Below are positions 7,084 to 12,972 of a DNA stretch of 15,861 nt, piece after piece. The position numbers and the translations under genes were made by a program. The notes below the pieces were generated by a model. It was given only the letters and a program-made list of their open reading frames with translations. It was not told the DNA's origin and did not search any database. Origin of the DNA: an uncultured Gammaproteobacteria bacterium (GTDB lineage: Bacteria; Pseudomonadota; Gammaproteobacteria; Coxiellales; Coxiellaceae). The first letter of the stretch is position 1. Each line of letters opens with the position of its first letter. The stretch lies in the NCBI GenBank assembly GCA_903870185.1, contig CAIQCE010000224.1, positions 1 to 15,861 of the forward strand, written 5' to 3'.

Positions 7084-8349
7084 ATGAATCCAGTGATAAA
7101 TGAACGATCTAAAAATCCGAATGAAGCTCAAGCAATTTGGAACCAAGTCGTTGAAGATCTTGGATTGAATGTCATTAAACATGATTATAAAACCAATCAA
7201 ATCACAACTCGGCTTTGCTATATCTCGCAGAATGACCAAACCGTTAAAGGCATGGGAAAAGGTTCCAATGAGTTGGAAATTGATTTAAGCGCCAGTTATG
7301 AAGCACTTGAATACTATTTAGCTAGTTACCCTCTCCACCCTTATTCTAAAATTGAAGGCACCTTAAGTGAAATTTCCACAAATCACAGGGTTATCCCTTA
7401 TCGCTGTGATCCTGAAATTTTTCTGAAATTAGCTGAAACTGTTTCACTGCCTTGGATCATATACTCCAATATGGAGTCTCAACAATCGTATGCAGTCCCT
7501 ATGGCATCAGTTGATCTTAGCTATCGAGGTACACAGGCTAAAAATGATTTTCTTGATTATGGTCAAGCTCAGTTATATGCCGCTAGCACTGGATTAGCGA
7601 GTGGCGGCTCTTATGAAGAAGCTGTGATTCATGCCGCATTAGAAATCATTGAACGAGATGCGCTCTCTTATTTCAGCATTGATTGCTGCATTCTTAATAA
7701 ACCCGTCACTTTAATTAATCATGATACCTTGCCTGAAGACACTCGTGAGTTAATCAAAAAAATTGAATTTGACTATCAAAATGAAATTTTGATTATGAAT
7801 CTTCCTTCTCGCTACGGAGCTGAAGTCTATGTAGCCAATTTTCGTTATCCGACTTTCGAAGTTCGGCCATGTGGTTCAGGCGCATCGCTTCAATCTAAGC
7901 ATGCCCTAGAGAGAGCTGTGCATGAACTGAGCCAAAGTTATAATTTAATGGATGGCGATTATTTAGAAACTACAATTGATCGAGAAAATTTAAACTATAA
8001 CTCTTTAATTGAAAATGTGCTTCAGGCCGATTTAGAAGATTTAATAGTAAAAGAAAATTTAATTCCATTTCAAGATAATTCACTTGAATATTCTCATCAT
8101 AATTTATCAGACTATTTGGCTAAAATTATAGAATTGATTAAAATCCAAGGTTCTCATTTGTTGATTAACAAAGTTTACCAGCATCCTAATGGTTTAAGTT
8201 GTGTTCGAGCGATTATTCCTGGAGCCGAGGAATTTTATTTAATCGGCCATTATCTCAAACTAAACCCTAATACTGAGACTCAGAATTATATTTATAATCA
8301 ACTAGGGAAAAAATTTTCATGGAATGATTTCAATCTAAGTGGAGAATAA
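7084..8349 (+). CDS. YcaO-domain ATP-dependent amide-activating enzyme
   Basis: The 421-residue protein is a YcaO enzyme. The family uses ATP to phosphorylate a backbone amide, giving azolines, thioamides or amidines in peptides, or acts on ribosomal protein S12 maturation. The ATP/Mg motifs are in order: SASYEALEYY with Ser69, Glu73 and Glu76; STGLASGGSYEEA (168-180); ALEIIERDA with Glu187, Glu190 and Arg191; and ALERAVHELSQ with Arg277, Glu281 and Gln284. The C-terminus lacks the proline-rich PxPxP tail of azoline synthetases, and no E1/ocin-ThiF partner domain, TfuA or dehydrogenase gene lies beside it. The product therefore cannot be named. An in-frame stop at 7075 fixes the start at or after the ATG at 7084, which has no good ribosome site. 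The next gene follows after 3 bases. Confidence 0.9.
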   Translation: MNPVINERSKNPNEAQAIWNQVVEDLGLNVIKHDYKTNQITTRLCYISQNDQTVKGMGKGSNELEIDLSASYEALEYYLASYPLHPYSKIEGTLSEISTNHRVIPYRCDPEIFLKLAETVSLPWIIYSNMESQQSYAVPMASVDLSYRGTQAKNDFLDYGQAQLYAASTGLASGGSYEEAVIHAALEIIERDALSYFSIDCCILNKPVTLINHDTLPEDTRELIKKIEFDYQNEILIMNLPSRYGAEVYVANFRYPTFEVRPCGSGASLQSKHALERAVHELSQSYNLMDGDYLETTIDRENLNYNSLIENVLQADLEDLIVKENLIPFQDNSLEYSHHNLSDYLAKIIELIKIQGSHLLINKVYQHPNGLSCVRAIIPGAEEFYLIGHYLKLNPNTETQNYIYNQLGKKFSWNDFNLSGE

Positions 8350-8352
8350 AAA

Positions 8353-9234
8353 ATGGAAGGATGTTGCGTAGCTGCACCAGCTTATGATGTAGAGCTTGAT
8401 TCGATTACTTCAAGCTTAGACACAGGCGATAAAGCTTACTTTGATAGTCGAAAAGCCAATATTGTTTTCAGGGGAAAAGTGCTTGGATGCAATCCTTCCA
8501 GAAGGTTAGCCAGAAGTGCTCAGAAGGACCTATTTTTATATTTTAAAGCCGATCCTGTTTGGGGTGAGGTTTATAGAAGATTCGATTTCACACTCGTTCT
8601 CTATTACGCTTGCAAATCAGGATCTAAAGAAATTACTAGAGCTGCCGTGGATCAACTCAAATTTGATCGTGTCAATTTTTCTCAATTAATAGTCACTAAA
8701 AAGGGAGAGTTTATTCATAGTACTCGACATGTATTGCATGTGATTGCTCAATATCGAACAGATGATTCTGATTATTTTCTGAACTTATTAAGAGAGGTGG
8801 CTGGTCCTGATGATAGAAATCTTTGGCTCACTAAGACTCAATCTAAATACCCCTTGAGAACATTTATCGCTGCCCCAGAACCTAACCCACTCCAAAGAGC
8901 AATCCAATATGCCAATCTAAAATTCATTCAATTTTATGCGGAAACTCTAGGCATTATCCCTACGCCTGAGATGCTTAAATTAGCTCAAGAACTTTCAGCA
9001 TCAGCAGGTAAAGCAAACAAAGCTAGATATGATGCAGTCGTTAGCTATCTCACAAGCAGGAGAAGTACTGCATCACCCTCAGCAAGAGCAGTGGCAGGTG
9101 CAGCTGGTGGCGCAGGTGCTGCAGCGGACACTGGTGGAGTGGTCGTTGAATGGGATGCTGCTGGGGGTGCTGCCGCCGCTGCTGAAAAAACAGTACTGAT
9201 TAATCCGCTAAACGCTTTAAGGCGTGGTCATTAA
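8353..9234 (+). CDS. Unrecognised protein paired with YcaO; possible ankyrin-like helices and Ala/Gly-rich tail
   Basis: I do not recognise this 293-residue protein. It begins MEGCC, with no signal peptide or membrane helix. The middle (about 78-208) looks helical, and three segments vaguely recall ankyrin hairpins: LVLYYACKSGSKEI (81-94), VLHVIAQYRTDDSDYFLNLL (127-146) and PLQRAIQYANLKFIQFYAE (169-187). Their spacing is not the usual 33 residues, so this is only a guess. Residues about 238-277 are Ala/Gly-rich low complexity encoded by locally GC-rich DNA, followed by a basic end (LRRGH). GGAG upstream of the ATG and the 3-base gap after the YcaO stop indicate co-expression. It could be a YcaO substrate, an accessory protein, or a secreted effector with an unrelated role. 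No function is assigned. Confidence 0.75.
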   Translation: MEGCCVAAPAYDVELDSITSSLDTGDKAYFDSRKANIVFRGKVLGCNPSRRLARSAQKDLFLYFKADPVWGEVYRRFDFTLVLYYACKSGSKEITRAAVDQLKFDRVNFSQLIVTKKGEFIHSTRHVLHVIAQYRTDDSDYFLNLLREVAGPDDRNLWLTKTQSKYPLRTFIAAPEPNPLQRAIQYANLKFIQFYAETLGIIPTPEMLKLAQELSASAGKANKARYDAVVSYLTSRRSTASPSARAVAGAAGGAGAAADTGGVVVEWDAAGGAAAAAEKTVLINPLNALRRGH

Positions 9235-9257
9235 AGAATGAGGTTGCGGGCTATTTT

Positions 9258-9420
9258 GTAGGTTGGCGCCAAGGGCAAGTGCGGCCCAACATTCTTTTCT
9301 TGAATGCTCACTCACCTAGTAGCCCACACCGTCGTCCCGCGGCTTGTCCGCGGGATCCAGAGAAAAGAATATATTGATTCGTTGGGCCGCGCATGCAATG
9401 CATGCTTGGCACCAACCTAC
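9258..9420. repeat. Composite inverted repeat with two opposed GTAGGTTGG-type units
   Basis: Outer arms at 9258-9273 and 9405-9420 are complementary at 15 of 16 positions (GTAGGTTGGYGCCAAG). Further in, GCGGCCCAAC (9281-9290) pairs exactly with GTTGGGCCGC (9381-9390), and ATTCTTTTCT (9291-9300) pairs exactly with AGAAAAGAAT (9361-9370). The right unit also has a small palindrome, GCATGCAATGCATGC (9391-9405), and about ten extra bases. No coding sequence lies inside. It looks like two copies of one dispersed intergenic repeat in opposite orientation, flanking a second element. As the first structure after 9234 it may also limit transcription from the YcaO unit. Confidence 0.85.
9335..9355. repeat. 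Perfect hairpin at the core of the composite repeat
   Basis: TCCCGCGG (9335-9342) and CCGCGGGA (9348-9355) form an 8-base-pair all-matched stem around a 5-base loop CTTGT, followed by TCCAG. Short repeats of the form GTCATCCCGCG-loop-CGCGGGATCCAG are known to me as abundant dispersed sequences in genomes such as Wolbachia and Rickettsia. The resemblance is from memory. Confidence 0.8.
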
Positions 9421-9445
9421 GCTTAAGACAAACGCGCCCTTAAGC
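9421..9445. repeat. Short inverted repeat overlapping the DUF1761 stop codon
   Basis: GCTTAAG (9421-9427) and CTTAAGC (9439-9445) are exact complements around an 11-base loop. The right arm covers the last codons of the DUF1761 gene. There is no U-run on either side, so it is not a convincing intrinsic terminator. Confidence 0.45.
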
Positions 9446-9841
9446 CGGAAACAAACCCAAAACCAATCCAAATAAAGTGAACTGCAAGAGGTAATATCCA
9501 CCGTCAATCAAGAACAATTTAAAGCTTTGCCCGGTATACAAATAATGGCTCGCAAAAGAACTCAGCACCCAGCAAAGACCAATTAAGAAACCTGATCCTA
9601 CAGCTATCGATAACGGAGGATTAGGTCCTAAAAATAAAGACAACAAGCTAACTGATACTATAGAAAGCACAAAGGAAATACCATGAACCATTGGTTTATG
9701 TTTAACCTTCGCCTCTTTTTTCATTTTTCTTTCGTGCAGCCAACTATTCAAGAACAATGCAGGTGAATACCACAATGCCCCTAATGCAAAACCTGAAACA
9801 GCCGCAACTAAAATCGCCCAAACATTTACAATAACCCACAT
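9440..9841 (-). CDS. DUF1761 family small integral membrane protein
   Basis: This 133-residue inner-membrane protein fits DUF1761. The N-terminal helix is followed by GALWYSPALF (21-30), the family's typical motif, and a basic loop HERKMKKEAKVKHK (36-49) lies between helices 1 and 2. About four membrane helices are visible (roughly 4-28, 53-71, 77-99, 107-131). The function of the family is unknown. GGAG lies about eight bases before the ATG. It follows the permease gene by 36 bases on the same strand and may be co-transcribed with it. The 3' end runs into an inverted repeat. Confidence 0.85.
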   Translation of the reverse strand: MWVIVNVWAILVAAVSGFALGALWYSPALFLNSWLHERKMKKEAKVKHKPMVHGISFVLSIVSVSLLSLFLGPNPPLSIAVGSGFLIGLCWVLSSFASHYLYTGQSFKLFLIDGGYYLLQFTLFGLVLGLFPA

Positions 9842-9877
9842 AGTCCCTCTCCTTTTTTAATAAAACGCCCTTTAATA

Positions 9878-11470
9878 CTAAAGACCCACACTTAGATTTT
9901 CTTCATGTTCATTCACGTATTTTTGAAATTGTTTTTCTACATTCAGCAACCGAGTCTTAAGTGCCAATATTAAAATGATGATAGAAAAAATACCAATGAT
10001 TAAAAAATCCCAGCCAAATTGAATCTGCCCTTTTCCACCAAAGGATCCCCAATAAGAAATCGCAGTGAGTCCAAATAAATATGGCAGCAACCATCCCAAA
10101 GATTTATATCCTAAATTTTTCTTATCCACATGTCCACGCAAATAAGCAATCAACAAGAACACCAGACCCACCAATACTGCGATGGCTAATTTAGATATGG
10201 TTTCCCAACCAGTCCAATAGCTAATCAGATTGCAACAATAAAAAGCAATCAAACAAAGGGGTTTAGCAAAAGGTAAACGGAAACTTCTATGCTGGTTGGG
10301 TAATTGTTGCCTTAAACATAGAAGTGCAATCGGCCCCATCGAATAGGAAATCACAACGGCTGAAACCAAAAAGCTCACCATTGTTTGCCAACCTGGAAGG
10401 GGAAGGAATAAAAACATCCCTACACAAAAATTAAGAGCAATCGCTGCGATCGGCATGCTTTCTTTATTTAACTTGGTTAAAAACTTGGGCAAATATCCAT
10501 TTCGACTCATTGCATAGATAATTCGTGCAGTCGATGTGATGTAAATTAATCCCGCGCCCAATGGAGAAACAGCTGCATCGATATAAAGCAATTTAACAAG
10601 CCAGGTCAAACCCAGCAAGGCTGCGATCCCAACAAAAGGACCAATATCGCCGCTGAATTTCAAATGATCCCAACCACCTGCAAATTCAGAAGGATTGAGA
10701 GCCCCAATAAATGCCACCTGAAGACCCACATATAAAAGAAAACAACATACGACAGATCCTACAATTCCAAGAGGAATCGCAAGGTGAGAAGACTTAGTTT
10801 CACCCGCCAATTCCACACCATGCTTAAATCCAGTGAAAGCAAAAGCAACACCACCGCTTGCAATCGCGGCTAAAATTCCCGGCCATTGAGAAGAATGAAG
10901 ATCAAAACCTCCGGCAAAATTTTGTGGATGAAATTGGGTTTTAATTAGCCAGAAAATCGTGGCAACGATGACTAAAATTTTAAATGTGAAAATAAAGAAA
11001 TTAAAACGAACAAATCCTCTGAAGCTCGCCACATTGATCACGCAAAGACCGAACATCACTAAAGTCGCATAAATAAAACCAGTGGGAGTTAAAACAGGGT
11101 TTCCGTTTACTAAGTGCATCAAGCTCGGGAAATAAGTTGAGGCATATTGTAAAACTGCCTGAACTTCTATCGGCGCCATAGTCACACAAGACAACCAGGA
11201 CACCCAGCTGATCACATAACCCGTCAAGACCCCATGGCTGAGTTGAGCAAATCGAGTTGTTCCTCCCGTGATGGGCAACATCGTTGAAAGTTCAGCAAAA
11301 CAAAAGGCGATTAAGGCTGTTGCTGCCCCACCCAATAACCAGGAAATAATCACGGCAGAACCCGCTAGTTTCGCCGCATAAAAAGGCGCAAATAACCAAG
11401 CTGAACCAATCATTCCATTGATACTCAGCAATAACATATGAAGGGGGGAGAATCGACGATGAAGTGTCAT
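9878..11470 (-). CDS. APC-superfamily amino acid permease
   Basis: This 530-residue inner-membrane transporter has about 12-13 hydrophobic helices. The first helix carries the broken-helix substrate motif of the APC fold, INGMIGSAWLFAP (17-29), and the region FAFTGFKHGVELAGE corresponds to helix 6, the second half of the substrate site. ITSTARIIYAMSRNGYLPKFL is the typical loop after helix 8. It resembles the amino-acid permeases common in Legionella and Coxiella, organisms that live on host amino acids. The substrate cannot be read from sequence. AAAGGA precedes the ATG by six bases. The length is typical to slightly long, with a charged cytoplasmic tail after residue 505. Confidence 0.92.
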   Translation of the reverse strand: MTLHRRFSPLHMLLLSINGMIGSAWLFAPFYAAKLAGSAVIISWLLGGAATALIAFCFAELSTMLPITGGTTRFAQLSHGVLTGYVISWVSWLSCVTMAPIEVQAVLQYASTYFPSLMHLVNGNPVLTPTGFIYATLVMFGLCVINVASFRGFVRFNFFIFTFKILVIVATIFWLIKTQFHPQNFAGGFDLHSSQWPGILAAIASGGVAFAFTGFKHGVELAGETKSSHLAIPLGIVGSVVCCFLLYVGLQVAFIGALNPSEFAGGWDHLKFSGDIGPFVGIAALLGLTWLVKLLYIDAAVSPLGAGLIYITSTARIIYAMSRNGYLPKFLTKLNKESMPIAAIALNFCVGMFLFLPLPGWQTMVSFLVSAVVISYSMGPIALLCLRQQLPNQHRSFRLPFAKPLCLIAFYCCNLISYWTGWETISKLAIAVLVGLVFLLIAYLRGHVDKKNLGYKSLGWLLPYLFGLTAISYWGSFGGKGQIQFGWDFLIIGIFSIIILILALKTRLLNVEKQFQKYVNEHEENLSVGL

Positions 11471-11565
11471 AATATTCCTTTACTAGTAGACTTGCCTAAA
11501 TCTTCTAAAGAAGCCTCGATTATCTTACTGGAAAGCAATAAGCCGCGCTAGAGGGCTTGATTATA

Positions 11566-11611
11566 TTTTGGTGCCTGGCACCTTTAAGCCCTTTTGGTGC
11601 CTGGCACCTTT
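11566..11611. repeat. Two tandem copies of a GGTGCCTGGCACC palindromic 20-mer
   Basis: TTTTGGTGCCTGGCACCTTT occurs at 11566-11585 and again at 11592-11611, separated by AAGCCC. Each copy is centred on a 13-base palindrome. The second is followed by further T residues and could form a weak terminator in plus orientation, although no plus-strand gene lies upstream. This motif is, from memory, widespread in proteobacterial intergenic regions and often linked to REP-associated (RAYT) transposases. No such gene is in the window. Confidence 0.85.
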
Positions 11612-11830
11612 TTTTCTTAACTGTATTTCTTTTCGACTTAATGCTAGATTTTCTCTAATTGAACAGCTTCGGAAAGCTCTGAACCACCGACCAGAAGATG
11701 ACCTTCATGACTCATTTTGGCACTTCCCTACAAAATTTTTAAATTTATCTTTTTGATTTATTTGAGAATTCAACTAAACGTGCATTTAGCTAATTCCTTT
11801 TGTAAAGCTTATAAAATGAAAGGAATGGGC
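11612..11830. other. Gene-free AT-rich stretch, nothing recognised
   Basis: I see no credible gene here: open frames are short, lack ribosome sites and have atypical composition. The stretch lies upstream of the permease and between repeats, and may be remnant sequence. No tRNA or obvious small-RNA structure was found. Confidence 0.4.
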
Positions 11831-11905
11831 TTGTCGGGCTCGCCCTGCGTCAAGTTCATCAGGAATTTTAGCCAAGTGCTCATGCAGGGCTTAGCGCCGA
11901 CCTAC
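11831..11905 (-). repeat. Dispersed-repeat-like unit related to the 9258-9420 element
   Basis: Read on the minus strand it begins GTAGGTCGGCGCTAAG (11890-11905), which matches the outer arm of the composite repeat (GTAGGTTGGYGCCAAG) apart from a few C/T changes. It then has GCAGGG (11884-11889), which pairs with CCCTGC (11843-11848) across a 35-base loop, and a small GGGCTCGCCC hairpin (11836-11845). It contains no coding sequence I can support. It looks like one member of a genome-wide repeat family. Confidence 0.6.
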
Positions 11906-12020
11906 ACGATTATATAATAAGCCGCAAGACGATGACGTGATGAGACAAGCAGCGGAACTGCATGGTGTCTAGCGAAGCACTGCCTAACGTCTAGATTTAC
12001 AACCGGACTGTCTATTATGT
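11906..12020. other. Gene-free sequence between repeats
   Basis: The sequence is more GC-balanced than its surroundings and carries two GTCTAG copies (11967-11972 and 11989-11994), but I find no gene or RNA. It may be an eroded repeat or mobile-element remnant. Confidence 0.25.
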
Positions 12021-12050
12021 AGGGTGGGCAAAGCGTTAGCGTGCCCACCA
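12020..12050. repeat. REP-like hairpin, GGTGGGCA...TGCCCACC
   Basis: GGTGGGCA (12023-12030) and TGCCCACC (12042-12049) form an exact 8-base-pair stem around AAGCGTTAGCG, itself able to add weak pairs. The full GTAGGGTGGGCAAAGCG...GCGTGCCCACC form is a type of intergenic repeat I recall in many bacteria. Its place after the cytochrome gene could help end transcription, but there is no U-run. Confidence 0.7.
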
Positions 12051-12118
12051 AAATAACCTATTCTAGTAGCCTCAAATTGAAGCTCTCAGTAAGTTAGTGT
12101 CAAGCAAAGCAACACTCA

Positions 12119-12490
12119 TTACTTCTGTGGCAACATATAAACCACAGCATCTTTGAGGTTTTGATCGCTGCATTCAAAACATCCGCCGCGAGGAGGCATT
12201 GCCCCTATTCCCTCATCCACCCATCGCATCATTAGATTGAAGTCTTGATGCATGAAAGGCTTCCATTCCTGAGTGACTCGAAATCGGGGAGCTCCGACTG
12301 CGATGCTAGGATCAACAGCATGGCAGCTCGCACAAAATTCTTCATAAACTTTCTTGCCTGCGGAGGGATCACCTTCAATAGACTTAATAAAATCTCCGGG
12401 CCGATGTGAAACAGTACTCTCAGGAACAGCAAGCGCATGACTCATGAATGCGCTGCTGCTCAATAAGAAGATTAAAACACCATATTTCAT
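12119..12490 (-). CDS. Cytochrome c5-type periplasmic monohaem cytochrome
   Basis: The 123-residue protein has a signal peptide (hydrophobic 4-15, likely cleaved after SHALA at 21). Haem attaches through Cys53 and Cys56 with His57 in CASCH; Met98 in AMPPRGG is the probable second axial ligand. Cys104 and Cys107 in GCFEC match the extra disulfide typical of the cytochrome c5 group. A spacer SAGKKVYEEFC before the haem motif is also typical. It should carry electrons in the periplasm, probably to a terminal oxidase, though no oxidase gene is nearby. Its ATG overlaps the stop of the upstream membrane-protein gene (ATGA), indicating translational coupling. Confidence 0.93.
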   Translation of the reverse strand: MKYGVLIFLLSSSAFMSHALAVPESTVSHRPGDFIKSIEGDPSAGKKVYEEFCASCHAVDPSIAVGAPRFRVTQEWKPFMHQDFNLMMRWVDEGIGAMPPRGGCFECSDQNLKDAVVYMLPQK

Positions 12491-12897
12491 ACTTTAATGA
12501 GCCGACTTTTGATCGCTTTACATAAGAAGTGATCGAGGCCAAAAAATATTAACCAGGAAGGTATGAGCAAGCCCACTGTCATAACCACAAAGAAACTAGA
12601 TGCCGTAAAGATATGATATAAATTCCCCAATAGAGGCTGCCCAAATTGTAATTGAGCCAAGGAGGTTCTTTCTATTGATAAACAATAACTGAAAACTACA
12701 ATAACAATGGCGCTATAGAGTGGACGATTATCCATTTCGATATACTGAGCAAACAGCCAAGCTAGGATCCATGCAAATAGTACACTCAGAACAGTTGGGA
12801 TTATCTGACCTTGCAAATAGAATGTTCCCAAAATAATAGCGGGAATCACAATCGCTAAGGCACGCACTGTATTCTTTTTAGCATTAAGTTTTTGCAT
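12487..12897 (-). CDS. Small hypothetical inner-membrane protein, coupled to cytochrome c5
   Basis: I do not recognise this 136-residue protein. About four to five membrane helices are visible (roughly 13-29, 31-50, 61-75, 90-125, the last long enough for two). A short basic N-terminus (KLNAKKNTVR) precedes them and a basic tail follows (CKAIKSRLIKV). I start at the ATG at 12897, which has a strong ribosome site, AAGGAGGG. A TTG at 12918 would add seven residues but covers that site. The overlap with the cytochrome start suggests the two are made together, perhaps as membrane and periplasmic parts of one electron-transfer function. That is inference only. Confidence 0.8.
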   Translation of the reverse strand: MQKLNAKKNTVRALAIVIPAIILGTFYLQGQIIPTVLSVLFAWILAWLFAQYIEMDNRPLYSAIVIVVFSYCLSIERTSLAQLQFGQPLLGNLYHIFTASSFFVVMTVGLLIPSWLIFFGLDHFLCKAIKSRLIKV

Positions 12898-12926
12898 TTC
12901 ACCCTCCTTGTTTAACAAAATGGACC

Positions 12927-12965
12927 GCTTTTGAGTATAGCCGAGCCCCTGGAGTTATGCTAGAT
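12927..12965. promoter_or_regulatory. Possible overlapping divergent promoters
   Basis: On the minus strand TATACT (12934-12939) is a good -10 for the cytochrome unit, without a convincing -35. On the plus strand TTGAGT (12931-12936) and TATGCT (12956-12961), spaced 19 bases, could serve the acyl-ligase gene. The plus-strand start would fall only a few bases before its ATG at 12973, which lacks a Shine-Dalgarno, so that mRNA may be nearly leaderless. Confidence 0.3.
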
Positions 12966-12972
12966 TTCCCTC

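Noticed and set aside
1260..8349. ThiF-rhodanese and ThiS as sulfur source for the YcaO enzyme (thioamide pathway)
   Set aside because: Attractive from proximity, but the genes are divergent and separated by a TPP riboswitch, and nothing in the YcaO sequence indicates thioamide chemistry.
9258..9420. Insertion sequence with terminal inverted repeats
   Set aside because: The span is too short for a transposase and contains no open frame; repeat or MITE-like at most.
9316..9507. Minus-strand short frame across the composite repeat
   Set aside because: It is translated repeat sequence overlapping the real DUF1761 gene in another frame.
11566..11611. CRISPR-like direct repeats
   Set aside because: Only two copies with a 6-base spacer and a perfect internal palindrome; no array and no cas gene.
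11568..11917. Two overlapping plus-strand frames of 62 and 66 codons in the permease-cytochrome gap
   Set aside because: They run through palindromic repeats, lack ribosome sites and show no protein-like conservation I recognise.
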